Positions 7,675 through 16,375 of a stretch of 64,000 bases of DNA are shown here, piece by piece (the first letter of the stretch is position 1; each line of letters starts with the position of its first letter). Location: the NCBI RefSeq assembly GCF_002574545.1, contig NZ_NUGT01000018.1:1-64000 (forward strand), in the 5' to 3' direction. A model generated the notes under the pieces. That model was not told where the DNA came from and did no database searches. It saw only the letters and a list, made by a program, of their open reading frames with translations. The DNA is from Bacillus sp. AFS055030. Lineage in GTDB: Bacteria > Bacillota > Bacilli > Bacillales > Bacillaceae_G. Made by a program: the position numbers and the translations under genes.

Positions 7675-8613
7675 TTAAAATTTTGGTTTGTAAAAATTAC
7701 GATTTTCTAACGGGAAAATACGCTCTGTATATTCGCCCGGTTCAACTCTCTCAAGTGCGCGGTCTAACATATTCATTTTTGCATCAATATTATCAATATA
7801 ATGTAAAATTTCCGCTTCTTTAATTAAAGGTAATTTTGGACTACCGTACTCATACTTTCCATGATGGCTTAAAATAAGATGCTGTAAAACAGTAACCTCT
7901 TCCCCTTCAATCCCTAGTTCAATTGAGGCATTTCCAATTTCAATAGCCATAAGCGAGATGTGGCCTAACAAATTACCTTCGACAGTATACTTTGTTGAAA
8001 CTGGACCAGATAATTCTCTTACTTTTCCTAAATCATGTAGTATGATTCCAGCATAAAGTAAATCCTTATTGATCGAAGGATATAAATTCGCAATTGATTC
8101 ACCTAATTTCAACATACAAAAAACATGGTATGCTAAACCAGAAACAAATTCATGATGATTCTTAGTTGCCGCTGGAAAATCAAGAAAATCCTCTTGATTT
8201 TTTAACACAAGATATTCAGTAATCTTTTTAAGTTTTTCATTAGTCATATTATTAATGTAAGAAGTAATTTTCTCATATAATACTTCTTTTGAAACTGGTG
8301 CTTTTGCGAAAAAATCTTCTGGATTTACTTCGTCTGTTTCTTTAGTTGGACGAATTTGGCGTAATTTAAGTTGAAGTTTTCCTCTATAGTCATGTAGCTC
8401 CCCTTCAACTTTTACTACTGTACCCTCTTTATATGCTTCTTCTTGCTCTGATGAAATATCCCAAAGCTTTGCCTCAATATCTCCACTTTGGTCTTGTAAA
8501 GTTAATGATAAAAATGTTTTTTGATTACTTGCTACACCTTTCGTAACAGCTTTGATAAATAAATATGTTACAAAACGTTCGCCAACTTCATGATCGTATA
8601 CTTTTTTATCCAT
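7675..8613 (-). CDS. yhaM: 3'-5' exoribonuclease YhaM
   Basis: A 312-aa product with an N-terminal OB-fold nucleic-acid-binding domain ([18 protein letters not shown]) and a C-terminal HD domain. Metal ligands are visible in [18 protein letters not shown] and [12 protein letters not shown]. YhaM degrades RNA and single-stranded DNA from the 3' end. The open frame extends to 8688, but the ATG at 8613 has an ideal SD (GGAGG, 5 nt spacing) and gives the B. subtilis length (314 aa), so I use it. Confidence 0.94.
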   Translation of the reverse strand: MDKKVYDHEVGERFVTYLFIKAVTKGVASNQKTFLSLTLQDQSGDIEAKLWDISSEQEEAYKEGTVVKVEGELHDYRGKLQLKLRQIRPTKETDEVNPEDFFAKAPVSKEVLYEKITSYINNMTNEKLKKITEYLVLKNQEDFLDFPAATKNHHEFVSGLAYHVFCMLKLGESIANLYPSINKDLLYAGIILHDLGKVRELSGPVSTKYTVEGNLLGHISLMAIEIGNASIELGIEGEEVTVLQHLILSHHGKYEYGSPKLPLIKEAEILHYIDNIDAKMNMLDRALERVEPGEYTERIFPLENRNFYKPKF

Positions 8614-8946
8614 AAGTACCTCCATTTTGTATATGCTTCCTCTAGCCCTACTTAAATAGCTTAAAATATTTTGGAAAATCAATTTCACAAAATAAAAAAA
8701 GGAAAATCTAATTATGTATTAGTCGTTTTACTTATCCTATTATACGTTAAAAAAGATACTTAGCCCAACAATGTTCATACAAAAAATCAGACATAATCTA
8801 ACATTTCTTAATATCCGTTAAAATCTCTAAATGTCAAAATTTTAAATTCACACAGAATTTTTTTATAATTCAAATTATTACTTTACACAGCTTTTCAATC
8901 TATGCCAAAATAGTAATATCGCAACTACTTTAGGGAGGTCTAATCC

Positions 8947-9132
8947 ATGGCAACATATCGAATTACTGCTTTTGAAAAAAGTGGCGAATCAATTGTCGAT
9001 GAACAATTTGAAGCAAATTCTGACTTAGAAGCCAAAAAAATTGGTACTGAAAAACTTTCGGCTCTTGGTGCACTTGATAAAACTCACCGTTGCATTAGTC
9101 AAACTGGTAAACTGCTTTTATTTCATCCATAA
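8947..9132 (+). CDS. yhzD: YhzD-like small protein
   Basis: A 61-aa soluble protein (start MATYRITAFEKSGESIVDEQ, end GKLLLFHP). The pattern of a short beta strand, a FEANSDLEAKKIG helix and a C-terminal KLLLFHP matches the small YhzD-like family conserved in Bacillus. SD GGGAGG is 9 nt upstream. Function is unknown. Family recognition is from memory of the motif, so the symbol is tentative. Confidence 0.75.
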   Translation: MATYRITAFEKSGESIVDEQFEANSDLEAKKIGTEKLSALGALDKTHRCISQTGKLLLFHP

Positions 9133-9133
9133 T

Positions 9134-9167
9134 AAAAAAGCTGCGAAAATTTATCGCAGCTTTTTTG
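9134..9167 (+). terminator. Terminator of the yhzD-like gene
   Basis: AAAAAAGCTGCGA (9134-9146) / TCGCAGCTTTTTT (9154-9166), 7-nt loop. Confidence 0.9.
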
Positions 9168-9201
9168 TTATGATTTCACTTAAGTCCATCCCAGTTTCAT
9201 T

Positions 9202-9750
9202 TTATGAAGCAGGTTCAACTTTTGTAGCTTTATAGCCAGACCCATCCCAGATGAGATATACTCGATATTTTTGCGAGCCATTTGTCTTTGCTGATACAGT
9301 TCCGACTGAGCCGCCTGGGTTGCTTTTGTCACTTCCTAAAAACCATACAGTCATATTGCTTGAATCTATTCCAATAGCAGAAGAGATTGTCTGTAACATC
9401 GCCTGCCAGTCTTGAGAATTTCGATCATAGCTTGTTACATGTTTCGAACCGGTTTGTGCACCCGTTTGTTCTGGTGTTTCCGGTGTCGCATCATCTGAAG
9501 GATCATCATCAATTGTTTGAACCGTTGTCGATGTCTCTTTTACACCATTATCATCATTCTTTTTGCCGTTTTTAGCTGATGCATAAGCACTGTTTTTAGA
9601 TCCTGCCTTATTATCATCGTGCGAAAAAATGGAATACGTAACAAATGCTATTAATATTACCACGATTCCAATTGATCCAAATAAAATGAGTTTTGTTTTT
9701 TTTCTTTTCGCTCTTGATGTTCTACGTGAATTACTCTGATTTTGTTTCAA
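9202..9750 (-). CDS. yrrS: YrrS-like protein (DUF1510)
   Basis: About 182 aa: a basic N-terminus, one membrane segment (LILFGSIGIVVILIAFVTYS), a low-complexity Asp/Thr/Ser-rich linker, then a globular C-terminal domain (NSQDWQAMLQTISSAIGI to YRVYLIWDGSGYKATKVEP) typical of DUF1510/YrrS. It is probably a bitopic protein with the C-terminal domain outside the cell. In B. subtilis yrrS is next to the penicillin-binding-protein gene pbpI; here it stands alone. A GTG at 9759 is in frame but only 1 nt from SD GGGAG; the TTG at 9750 (10 nt) is preferred. It is shorter than the B. subtilis protein, mainly in the linker. Confidence 0.75.
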   Translation of the reverse strand: MKQNQSNSRRTSRAKRKKTKLILFGSIGIVVILIAFVTYSIFSHDDNKAGSKNSAYASAKNGKKNDDNGVKETSTTVQTIDDDPSDDATPETPEQTGAQTGSKHVTSYDRNSQDWQAMLQTISSAIGIDSSNMTVWFLGSDKSNPGGSVGTVSAKTNGSQKYRVYLIWDGSGYKATKVEPAS

Positions 9751-10090
9751 TCTAACCACTCTCCCAAAACTGAGAATGTCAACATTCTACCATGAGTGGA
9801 GGAAAACTTATAGTCTTGTATTTTAAAATTAACCTTTTCGTAAAACAACTGTTAAGTTTTTTTCATTGTCAGACATAATTGTTCTAACCAAGACTAGGGC
9901 ATAATAGAATATAGACATTCTAATTTTTAATGATCTTTTCTTATTTATAGTAAAAATATAGGATTACAGGAAGAAAATAATAGTGTTCGGCAATAGCAAT
10001 AAATAGATTATATCAAATCAAATACTATTACAGGTTATTTAATTGTACTTTTGATAATTTTATTTGTACATCATTTCTTTTCTTCTAATC
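9751..10090. other. Gene-free AT-rich interval
   Basis: The 340 bp between the yrrS-like gene and the yhaR terminator contain no ORF with a credible SD, no clear repeat and no structured element that I could identify. It must hold the promoter of the yrrS-like gene at its left end. Confidence 0.5.
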
Positions 10091-10118
10091 AAAAAAATCG
10101 ACCGAATCCAGTCGATTT
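10091..10118 (-). terminator. Terminator of yhaR
   Basis: AAATCGAC (10095-10102) / GTCGATTT (10111-10118); on the minus strand the stem is followed by a 7-nt T run. Confidence 0.85.
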
Positions 10119-10126
10119 CACAATCA

Positions 10127-10915
10127 TTATTTACCAGTAAATACCGGCATTCTCTTTTGTAAGAACGCCTGTACACCTTCATGGTGATCTGTTGTTCTCC
10201 TCATTGCACTTTGTCCTTCTTTTTCAAATAAAAGTACATTTTTTAAAGATGCTAAGTTATTGTTACAGTAGATTTGTTTTGTTTGAATCATAGCACTTAC
10301 AGGTTTTTGAAGTATAGACTTCACACGTTCGTTAATTTTTTGTTCAAAGTCCCCACTAATTACCTCATCAATTAAGCCGATTTCTAGCGCTTGTGTTGCA
10401 TTTAGTTTTTTACCTTCCCAGATTAGTTGTTTAGCCTTTGCTTCACCTAGTCTTTTTTCTAAGAAATAATGTGCACCACCATCAGGAATTAAGCCAATTC
10501 CAATAAAATTCATAGCAAGTACACCTGATTCATGAGCAAGTACGAAATCACTACCAAGCGCAAAACTTAATCCTATACCTGCAGCTGGCCCATGAATGGC
10601 ACTAATAACGATTTTAGGTAAAGTATATAATTTAACTACTACATCTGTAATTAAATCCATTACTGGACCAAAAGCAGACTCATCTGGGTTACTTAACATT
10701 GATTTTAAATCTCCACCTGAAGAGAAACCTTTGCCATTTCCACATAAAACGACTACATCAACATCTGAACTAGCAATTTCATCAAGTACATCTCGAAATT
10801 GTCTGAATGTATCTTCATTCATTGCATTCAATACTTCTGGTCGATTAAAAACAACAGTTGCAACTCGTCCTTCTTTTCTTAATAAAACATGTTCTGCCGT
10901 GTTCGAAATAGACAT
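10127..10915 (-). CDS. yhaR: Enoyl-CoA hydratase/isomerase family protein
   Basis: A 262-aa crotonase-fold protein. The two oxyanion-hole segments are visible as GFSSGGDLKSML and HGPAAGIGLSFALG. The active-site loop reads FIGIGLIPDGGAHYFL: an Asp stands where classical hydratases have a Glu, a pattern seen in the PaaG-type isomerase branch, so isomerisation rather than hydration is possible. Position before hemZ matches B. subtilis yhaR. The acyl-CoA substrate is not predictable. Confidence 0.85.
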   Translation of the reverse strand: MSISNTAEHVLLRKEGRVATVVFNRPEVLNAMNEDTFRQFRDVLDEIASSDVDVVVLCGNGKGFSSGGDLKSMLSNPDESAFGPVMDLITDVVVKLYTLPKIVISAIHGPAAGIGLSFALGSDFVLAHESGVLAMNFIGIGLIPDGGAHYFLEKRLGEAKAKQLIWEGKKLNATQALEIGLIDEVISGDFEQKINERVKSILQKPVSAMIQTKQIYCNNNLASLKNVLLFEKEGQSAMRRTTDHHEGVQAFLQKRMPVFTGK

Positions 10916-11000
10916 AAAAAAATCCCCCTTAATTTCATGGATAATTTAAACATTAAACATAACAAGGGGAATTTCCTTTATTTTTTATGAATTTGATTCA

Positions 11001-12476
11001 TTACTTTTCTGAAAATAATTCATCTAAAATTTTAATTTTGGCATTAGTATAATGCTCATAACCTTCATTATATGATTTAGGATCTTTCGCATTAGCAAAA
11101 CGAGTTATTTGACGCGTTTTTGGATTTACAAACTTACTAGATGCACCACAACCTAAACCAATAATTGTTTGTTCTTCTTCCATAATTAAAATATTATACA
11201 AGCTTTCTTGACCATCAACAGAGTATCCAATGTTTTCAAGATTGCCTAATATATTTTTTTGACGATATAAATAATATGGATGATAATGATGATTTTTTGT
11301 CCAGACTGTAGCTTCATTCATCATTTGCTGCACTTCATCTCGATCTGCAACTTTATATTTTTGTTTGTTTTGAGTCATTTCTGAAGCTCTTTTAAATGAA
11401 AGTGTATGAACAGTCAATGATTCAGGCATTAACTTTTCAGTTTCATCTAATGTATATTTGAATTCTTTTAAACCTTCTCCAGGTAAACCAATAATCAAAT
11501 CCATATTTATATTATTCATTCCCATTTCACGGGCTAAATGGTATTTTGTTATTGTTTCATCTACAGTGTGATGTCTTCCAATCGCTTTTAAAGTTTCTTG
11601 AATATAAGACTGTGGATTAATACTAATTCGATCAATATTCCATTTATTTAAAACATTTAATTTTTCAGGTGTAATCGTATCAGGTCTACCAGCCTCTACC
11701 GTAATTTCACGAACCTGTTTCATATTTGGAAATGATTCGTACATCTTAGCATACAGTAAATCCATTTCTTCTGCTGTAATGCTAGTAGGAGTCCCTCCGC
11801 CATAGTAAATCGTAGTAATGTTAATTCCACGTTCTTTTAGAAATTCGCCGACTTTTTCCATTTCATAATGTAATCCATATAAGAATGAATCGACAGCACC
11901 TTGTTTGCCTTGAATTGCATAAGCTGGGAATGTGCAATATGCACACTTAGTAGGACAATAAGGGATGCCAATATAAAGACTTACTTCATTCTGCAAGTTA
12001 TATAAATCTGGAATTACTTTTAATTGACGATCGACGATTGATTGCATTAATTCAATTTTTTCGTCGTGGATTAAATAGTCATTTCGGAGCTCTTCATGCG
12101 CCATTTCCTTCGACATACCAGCTTTAAGTTTTGAATGTAGGAGCTTCGTTGGTCGAATACCAGTTAAGATTCCCCACTTTTGCTGAATTCCAGTATACTC
12201 TTGTAGCAATGACAAAAACACAAAGTTAACAGCTTTCTTTTTAAATTTAAATGATTCTCGATCATCTTTACCATCTATATAGTTTGTAGATGCTTCAAAC
12301 TTCGTACCTAACTTACCTGATACTTGTTTATTCACTTCATCTAGAACAAAACGAACTTCTATATCTGCATCTATTTTTTCTAACGATACATCACAGTCTT
12401 CAAAAAAGAGTTGAGCTAAAAGCTCCAACGGTCTTTGAAAACGAATATCCTCTAAACCTTTAATATATATTTTCAT
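11001..12476 (-). CDS. hemZ: Oxygen-independent coproporphyrinogen III oxidase-type radical SAM protein HemZ
   Basis: The 491-aa protein has a radical-SAM cluster motif CPTKCAYCTFPAY (about residues 173-185), a following YYGGGTPTS segment and the HemN-like C-terminal region, preceded by a roughly 165-aa N-terminal extension characteristic of HemZ. Family members decarboxylate coproporphyrinogen III to protoporphyrinogen IX anaerobically using S-adenosylmethionine. Gene order (yhaR-hemZ-yhaX) is as in B. subtilis. The C-terminal GLGCGASSKF is also typical. SD AAAGGTGATAAT precedes the ATG. Confidence 0.93.
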   Translation of the reverse strand: MKIYIKGLEDIRFQRPLELLAQLFFEDCDVSLEKIDADIEVRFVLDEVNKQVSGKLGTKFEASTNYIDGKDDRESFKFKKKAVNFVFLSLLQEYTGIQQKWGILTGIRPTKLLHSKLKAGMSKEMAHEELRNDYLIHDEKIELMQSIVDRQLKVIPDLYNLQNEVSLYIGIPYCPTKCAYCTFPAYAIQGKQGAVDSFLYGLHYEMEKVGEFLKERGINITTIYYGGGTPTSITAEEMDLLYAKMYESFPNMKQVREITVEAGRPDTITPEKLNVLNKWNIDRISINPQSYIQETLKAIGRHHTVDETITKYHLAREMGMNNINMDLIIGLPGEGLKEFKYTLDETEKLMPESLTVHTLSFKRASEMTQNKQKYKVADRDEVQQMMNEATVWTKNHHYHPYYLYRQKNILGNLENIGYSVDGQESLYNILIMEEEQTIIGLGCGASSKFVNPKTRQITRFANAKDPKSYNEGYEHYTNAKIKILDELFSEK

Positions 12477-12550
12477 TTTATTATCACCTTTTTAAGTTAT
12501 CACTTTAGTATAAAATTAAAGAGTTACGAGGTCAATTATTAAAATTCACT

Positions 12551-12597
12551 CAAAAAAGCCCGGTTTTCGAAGAGCATTCTCTTGAAAGCCAGGCCTT
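12551..12597 (-). terminator. Terminator between yhaX and hemZ
   Basis: Long imperfect stem (12556-12574 with 12579-12597) rich in G-C at its base, followed on the minus strand by TTTTTTG. It implies that hemZ has its own promoter within about 75 bp. Confidence 0.75.
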
Positions 12598-12600
12598 TAT

Positions 12601-13470
12601 TTATTTTTCAATTTTTAAATGTGTTTTTAAGAATGGCAGTGGGAATTGTTTCCTGAAATGCTCTTTGATCATATATGGCACACCATTTTGATCATTAGAT
12701 CTTGTAATCCAATCTGCAACTTTTTTAATCTCTACTGGAGCATTTGACATAGCAACTCCTAAACCTGCATGTTCGATTAATGGTAAATCACTATAGTTAT
12801 CTCCAATTACAACCATTTCGTGATACGAAATTCCTAGATGTTCACCTAGACGTTTTAAGCCTGAATATTTTGAAATTCCTTTTCGGACGATTTCAATTTT
12901 ACGATCTTCATCACATAAACAATCTAGATGTGGATATTTTGCATTCAATTCTTTTTTCACTTTATTTTTCTCTACTTCATCAGAGAAATAACATTCGATT
13001 TTTAACGGCGATATTGAATTTTCCAAAATGTTATCTGAAAGTGATTCAACAAATTGGATTGGATAAAAGACAGGATCAGCATTTGATAAAACTGCTTTTG
13101 CCACTAGGTTAGATTGTAATTTTTTTCGATTTCCAATTGAAAAATATTCATGTGACAATCGAATATTACAATCATATTTTTCTAGTTTTTTAACGATGTC
13201 ATAGGCTTCTTCCTCTTCAATTCTCTTTTCAAATAATGGCTCATCAAGTTTTGAAGAGATAAAGGCACCTGAGTGAGAGACCAAAAGGTTATTAACCTTA
13301 AGAGCTTTTGCGATTTTTTTTGTTGCTTGGAAATTTCTGCTTGTATATAAGGTTACATAAATCCCTTTATCTTGAACGTATTCAACAGCTTCTTTCGATT
13401 CTTTTGAGAGTTTTCCATTGGATTGCAATAAAGTACCATCTATATTAATTGCAAGTAACTTATAAATCAC
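12601..13470 (-). CDS. yhaX: Cof-type HAD hydrolase YhaX
   Basis: A 289-aa HAD-superfamily phosphatase of the Cof/type IIB class. Motif I is altered: the usual DxDGT reads INIDGTLL (nucleophile position Asn, second acidic Asp kept); motif II/III KYSGLKRLGEHLGI and motif IV VIGDNYSDLPLIEHA are intact. Replacement of the nucleophilic Asp by Asn would abolish the normal phosphoaspartate chemistry, so activity is doubtful. It is placed between yheA and hemZ as in B. subtilis, where YhaX is spore-associated. Confidence 0.85.
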   Translation of the reverse strand: MIYKLLAINIDGTLLQSNGKLSKESKEAVEYVQDKGIYVTLYTSRNFQATKKIAKALKVNNLLVSHSGAFISSKLDEPLFEKRIEEEEAYDIVKKLEKYDCNIRLSHEYFSIGNRKKLQSNLVAKAVLSNADPVFYPIQFVESLSDNILENSISPLKIECYFSDEVEKNKVKKELNAKYPHLDCLCDEDRKIEIVRKGISKYSGLKRLGEHLGISYHEMVVIGDNYSDLPLIEHAGLGVAMSNAPVEIKKVADWITRSNDQNGVPYMIKEHFRKQFPLPFLKTHLKIEK

Positions 13471-13644
13471 TTAATCTCCCCCATTTCGCGAAGAAATACC
13501 TTACTAGACTATATGACATGCTTCGTTTAATTAGAACAATGTAGGCTATTAGTATATCCACTCTTATACTAAAAATGATTGAAAGAAAGGCAGGAAAAAG
13601 TAAAAGAATGAAAAGATCCTCTTCTTAATCCTGCCTCTTAAATA

Positions 13645-14001
13645 TTATAGTTCAAGTAAAGATTTATAAAATTCTTCTAATGGACTCATGACAATTTTAT
13701 TTACATCTTGGATGACTAAATTTAATCTTTGTTCCACTTGCATTAAGTTTGCAATTAAAGGATTTTGAGACACTCTAGCAACAAGTTCTTGTCCTTTTGC
13801 ATTTTCTTCAGGTGTAACTGCTTCACCTTGATAGATTTTTTGTTGCATCGCTTTTTGGAAATTTTGAAATTCCATAAATAACGGTTTCGCATTTGGATCA
13901 GCTAATACTTGTGAGTATAGAGATTGTAAGTCTTTAAATTCTGGTTGCTCCTTAAAAGCGTTTTGTAGTGAGTATGCGATATCATAAATATTTACTGCCA
14001 T
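13645..14001 (-). CDS. yheA: YheA (YlbF/YmcA family)
   Basis: A 118-aa mostly helical protein of the YlbF/YmcA (Com_YlbF) family (MAVNIYDIAYSLQNAFKEQP, central FQNFQKAMQQKIYQGE, C-terminal VNKIVMSPLEEFYKSLL). Related proteins form a complex affecting RNA maturation and competence; the role of YheA itself is unknown. The frame is open to 14046, but the ATG at 14001 has SD GGAGG 7 nt upstream and gives the family length. It is divergent from the ATP-grasp operon. Confidence 0.9.
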   Translation of the reverse strand: MAVNIYDIAYSLQNAFKEQPEFKDLQSLYSQVLADPNAKPLFMEFQNFQKAMQQKIYQGEAVTPEENAKGQELVARVSQNPLIANLMQVEQRLNLVIQDVNKIVMSPLEEFYKSLLEL

Positions 14002-14115
14002 GTTACTACCTCCTATAAACTTTTGTATCTCCACTATAGCAAACATTCTATTATATGTCAGTCTTTCTAAAACAAATCAAACTTTCTTCCCTAAAAATTT
14101 CATTAAGAGACATTC

Positions 14116-14143
14116 ACCAACTAGGCGAATATCACATAGTATA
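14116..14143 (+). promoter_or_regulatory. Sigma-K-type promoter of the ATP-grasp operon
   Basis: AC at 14116-14117, 17-bp spacer, CATAGTATA at 14135-14143: a full match to AC-N17-CATANNNTA. The predicted transcript would start near 14151, just before SD GAAAGGAGG (14161-14169). This points to mother-cell expression late in sporulation. Confidence 0.6.
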
Positions 14144-14176
14144 CAACGACAATTATTTTGGAAAGGAGGAGAATCA

Positions 14177-15271
14177 TTGCAATCTTTTCCTAAAAATCAA
14201 GAACCCCCATCATTTGTTGTAGTAACTGATTCAATCAATGAAGAGTCATTAAATCCGCTCGGTTCAATCACAACACTTTGTGAGGAACTATCACAGTTAT
14301 GCGGAGATTCCAATATTGATTTCTATGTAACTACTTTAAAAAAACTACTAACGAATGAATTAACAGGATATAAGCGTTCAGAAAATGGCTGGACTTTAAT
14401 GAATGTAACTGCTCCTTCAATCATTCATAACCGAATTCATTCGAGAAGACTTGAACGAACGAAAGAGTTTAAATTACTTAATTCTTCGTTATTCAGTCAA
14501 CAAATACCTTTTTTTAATGCTCGATTCTTAAATAAGCTTGAAGTTTTTAAAGCTTTAATTGATTCAGCCTATATAAAGCCATACGTTCCATACACTGAGG
14601 AATGCTGCTCTGTTGAACAATTGGAAAATTTTATTCAAAAATATGAAACGGTTTTTATTAAACCCATTCACGGTAGCCAAGGGAGAAACATTTTTAAGGT
14701 TACAAAAGATCATGATTCGTATCGTTTAAAATATAGTCAAAATTCTGAAGTGGAAGTTGAATATAAATCAATTTCTCAACTATTTCATCCAATTAAACAG
14801 CAATTAAATAAGCGGACTTTTATCATCCAAGAAGGCTTACCTTTAATCAGCAAGGATAATCGACTTGTTGATTTTAGATTTTTATGTCACAAAAACAAAT
14901 TTAATAAATGGGAAGTAACTTCAACTGTCGCAAGGATCGGTCACCCTACGCAGTTTGTAAGCAATTTAGCTCGCGGGGGAGACCTTCTAAAAATTGATGA
15001 ATTTTTAGGGCAATACTTACCAAAGAAAGAGAGAATTCACTTTAAAAAATTATTGGTTGAGTTAGCCATTGAATGCTGTAAATGTATAGATTCCTCCTTT
15101 GATGGATTATTCGCTGAGTTTGGTGTGGATCTCGCTATAGACAATCAAATGAACCCTTGGGTTATCGAAATAAATTCAAAACCATCTAAGGATTTACAAG
15201 TTTTTGACCCGAATCAAAAAATTAGACCTTCAACAAAAGCTATTTTTTCTCTTGTTCAATCATATTTATAA
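14177..15271 (+). CDS. YheC/YheD-type ATP-grasp protein 1
   Basis: A 364-aa member of the YheC/D-like ATP-grasp family of spore coat-associated proteins. Visible signature parts: HNRIHSRRLE, nucleotide-binding KPIHGSQGRNIFKV, RLVDFRFLCHKN, the ARIGHPTQFVSNLARGG loop, and metal-binding VIEINSKPS near the C-terminus. The fold predicts ATP-dependent carboxylate-amine or similar ligation; the substrate is unknown. The frame is open back to 14000 across the yheA start, but AAAGGAGG places a TTG start at 14177. It is the first of four consecutive paralogues. Confidence 0.88.
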   Translation: MQSFPKNQEPPSFVVVTDSINEESLNPLGSITTLCEELSQLCGDSNIDFYVTTLKKLLTNELTGYKRSENGWTLMNVTAPSIIHNRIHSRRLERTKEFKLLNSSLFSQQIPFFNARFLNKLEVFKALIDSAYIKPYVPYTEECCSVEQLENFIQKYETVFIKPIHGSQGRNIFKVTKDHDSYRLKYSQNSEVEVEYKSISQLFHPIKQQLNKRTFIIQEGLPLISKDNRLVDFRFLCHKNKFNKWEVTSTVARIGHPTQFVSNLARGGDLLKIDEFLGQYLPKKERIHFKKLLVELAIECCKCIDSSFDGLFAEFGVDLAIDNQMNPWVIEINSKPSKDLQVFDPNQKIRPSTKAIFSLVQSYL

Positions 15272-15289
15272 GTACAAGGAGTGAAAAGA

Positions 15290-16375
15290 ATGAGAATAGG
15301 TTATTTATCTCTTAAAGAAAGACAAGAAGGTGAATACGTTCAGCATATGGCGAAAGAAGCAAGTAAGCTTGGTTACGAATTCGTTCAATTTACCCCTTTT
15401 AATATCCAACCAGCTACTGAAGAAATAATGGGCTGGAAGTATATAGCAGAAACAGAGCAATGGGAGAAAACAACATTTGAAATACCGAATTATATTTATG
15501 ATCGCTGTTTCTATTCTCCAAGCATTAAAAGTAAGCAGGCAAAACCGATTGTTGACTGGCTAAAAAAACGAAAAGACATCACTTTTTTAGGATATGGACT
15601 ACCAGGAAAATGGGAAACTTATCAAGCCTTAGCAACTGATGAAAATTTAAATCCATATACCCCTAAAACAAAGAAACTATTACACCTAGCTGTATTTTTT
15701 GAAGAACTTAGAAAAACGCGTAAGCTCGTCATTAAACCAATCCATGGTTCAAGAGGAATCAATATTTATTTTATTACGTTAAGTGCATATTCAATTTGTG
15801 TTTCAACACAAAAACAAAAAGAAGTAATTGAAACCATTTTTGAAACAAGGGATGAATTTTTTGAGTGGCTTCAACCGTTAGTTGAATCGAAAGGATATGT
15901 TTATCAAAATTATTTAGACCTTCAAACAAAATCACGTGAAGCATTTGATATACGAATCCTTTTACAAAAAAATGAAAATGGTGAATGGCAAGCAGTAGGA
16001 AAAGGTGTTCGTATTGGTCAGCCTAATTCAATTGTTGCAAATTTAAGTGCAGGAAGTAATGCAGTTCCATTTGAGGAATGGATTACCCAATTTAATCAAA
16101 GAACTGCTTTAATATTGCAGCAAGATATTGAGACAATTTGCAAACAATTACCAATCACCCTTGAAAAGAATTTTCTTCCTTTATTTGAAATTGGTTTAGA
16201 TTTAGGGATCGACTCAAATCATGCCATTTGGATTTTAGATGTTAATTCAAAACCCGGTAGAAAAGTCCTACTTCAAACCGACCCTTCTATCCAACAAAAG
16301 CTTTACTCAGCACCGATTCAGTATTGTTTACATTTACAATCGAAATCTAAAAGTGAAAGAAGTGAAATTAAATAA
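15290..16375 (+). CDS. YheC/YheD-type ATP-grasp protein 2
   Basis: 361 aa, closest in length to B. subtilis YheC (363 aa). Motifs: YIYDRCFY, KPIHGSRGINIYFI, AFDIRILLQKN, RIGQPNSIVANLSAGS and WILDVNSKPGRK, with Asp replacing the Glu of the other paralogues. A GTG at 15281 overlaps the SD (AAGGAG); the ATG at 15290 (8 nt spacing) is used. It starts 18 nt after the previous stop and its own stop overlaps the next start by one base. Confidence 0.88.
   Translation: MRIGYLSLKERQEGEYVQHMAKEASKLGYEFVQFTPFNIQPATEEIMGWKYIAETEQWEKTTFEIPNYIYDRCFYSPSIKSKQAKPIVDWLKKRKDITFLGYGLPGKWETYQALATDENLNPYTPKTKKLLHLAVFFEELRKTRKLVIKPIHGSRGINIYFITLSAYSICVSTQKQKEVIETIFETRDEFFEWLQPLVESKGYVYQNYLDLQTKSREAFDIRILLQKNENGEWQAVGKGVRIGQPNSIVANLSAGSNAVPFEEWITQFNQRTALILQQDIETICKQLPITLEKNFLPLFEIGLDLGIDSNHAIWILDVNSKPGRKVLLQTDPSIQQKLYSAPIQYCLHLQSKSKSERSEIK

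Noticed and set aside
14000-14176. N-terminal extension of the first ATP-grasp protein
   Set aside because: It would overlap the yheA start and lacks an SD, while the TTG at 14177 has AAAGGAGG at the right distance and lies just downstream of a sigma-K-type promoter.
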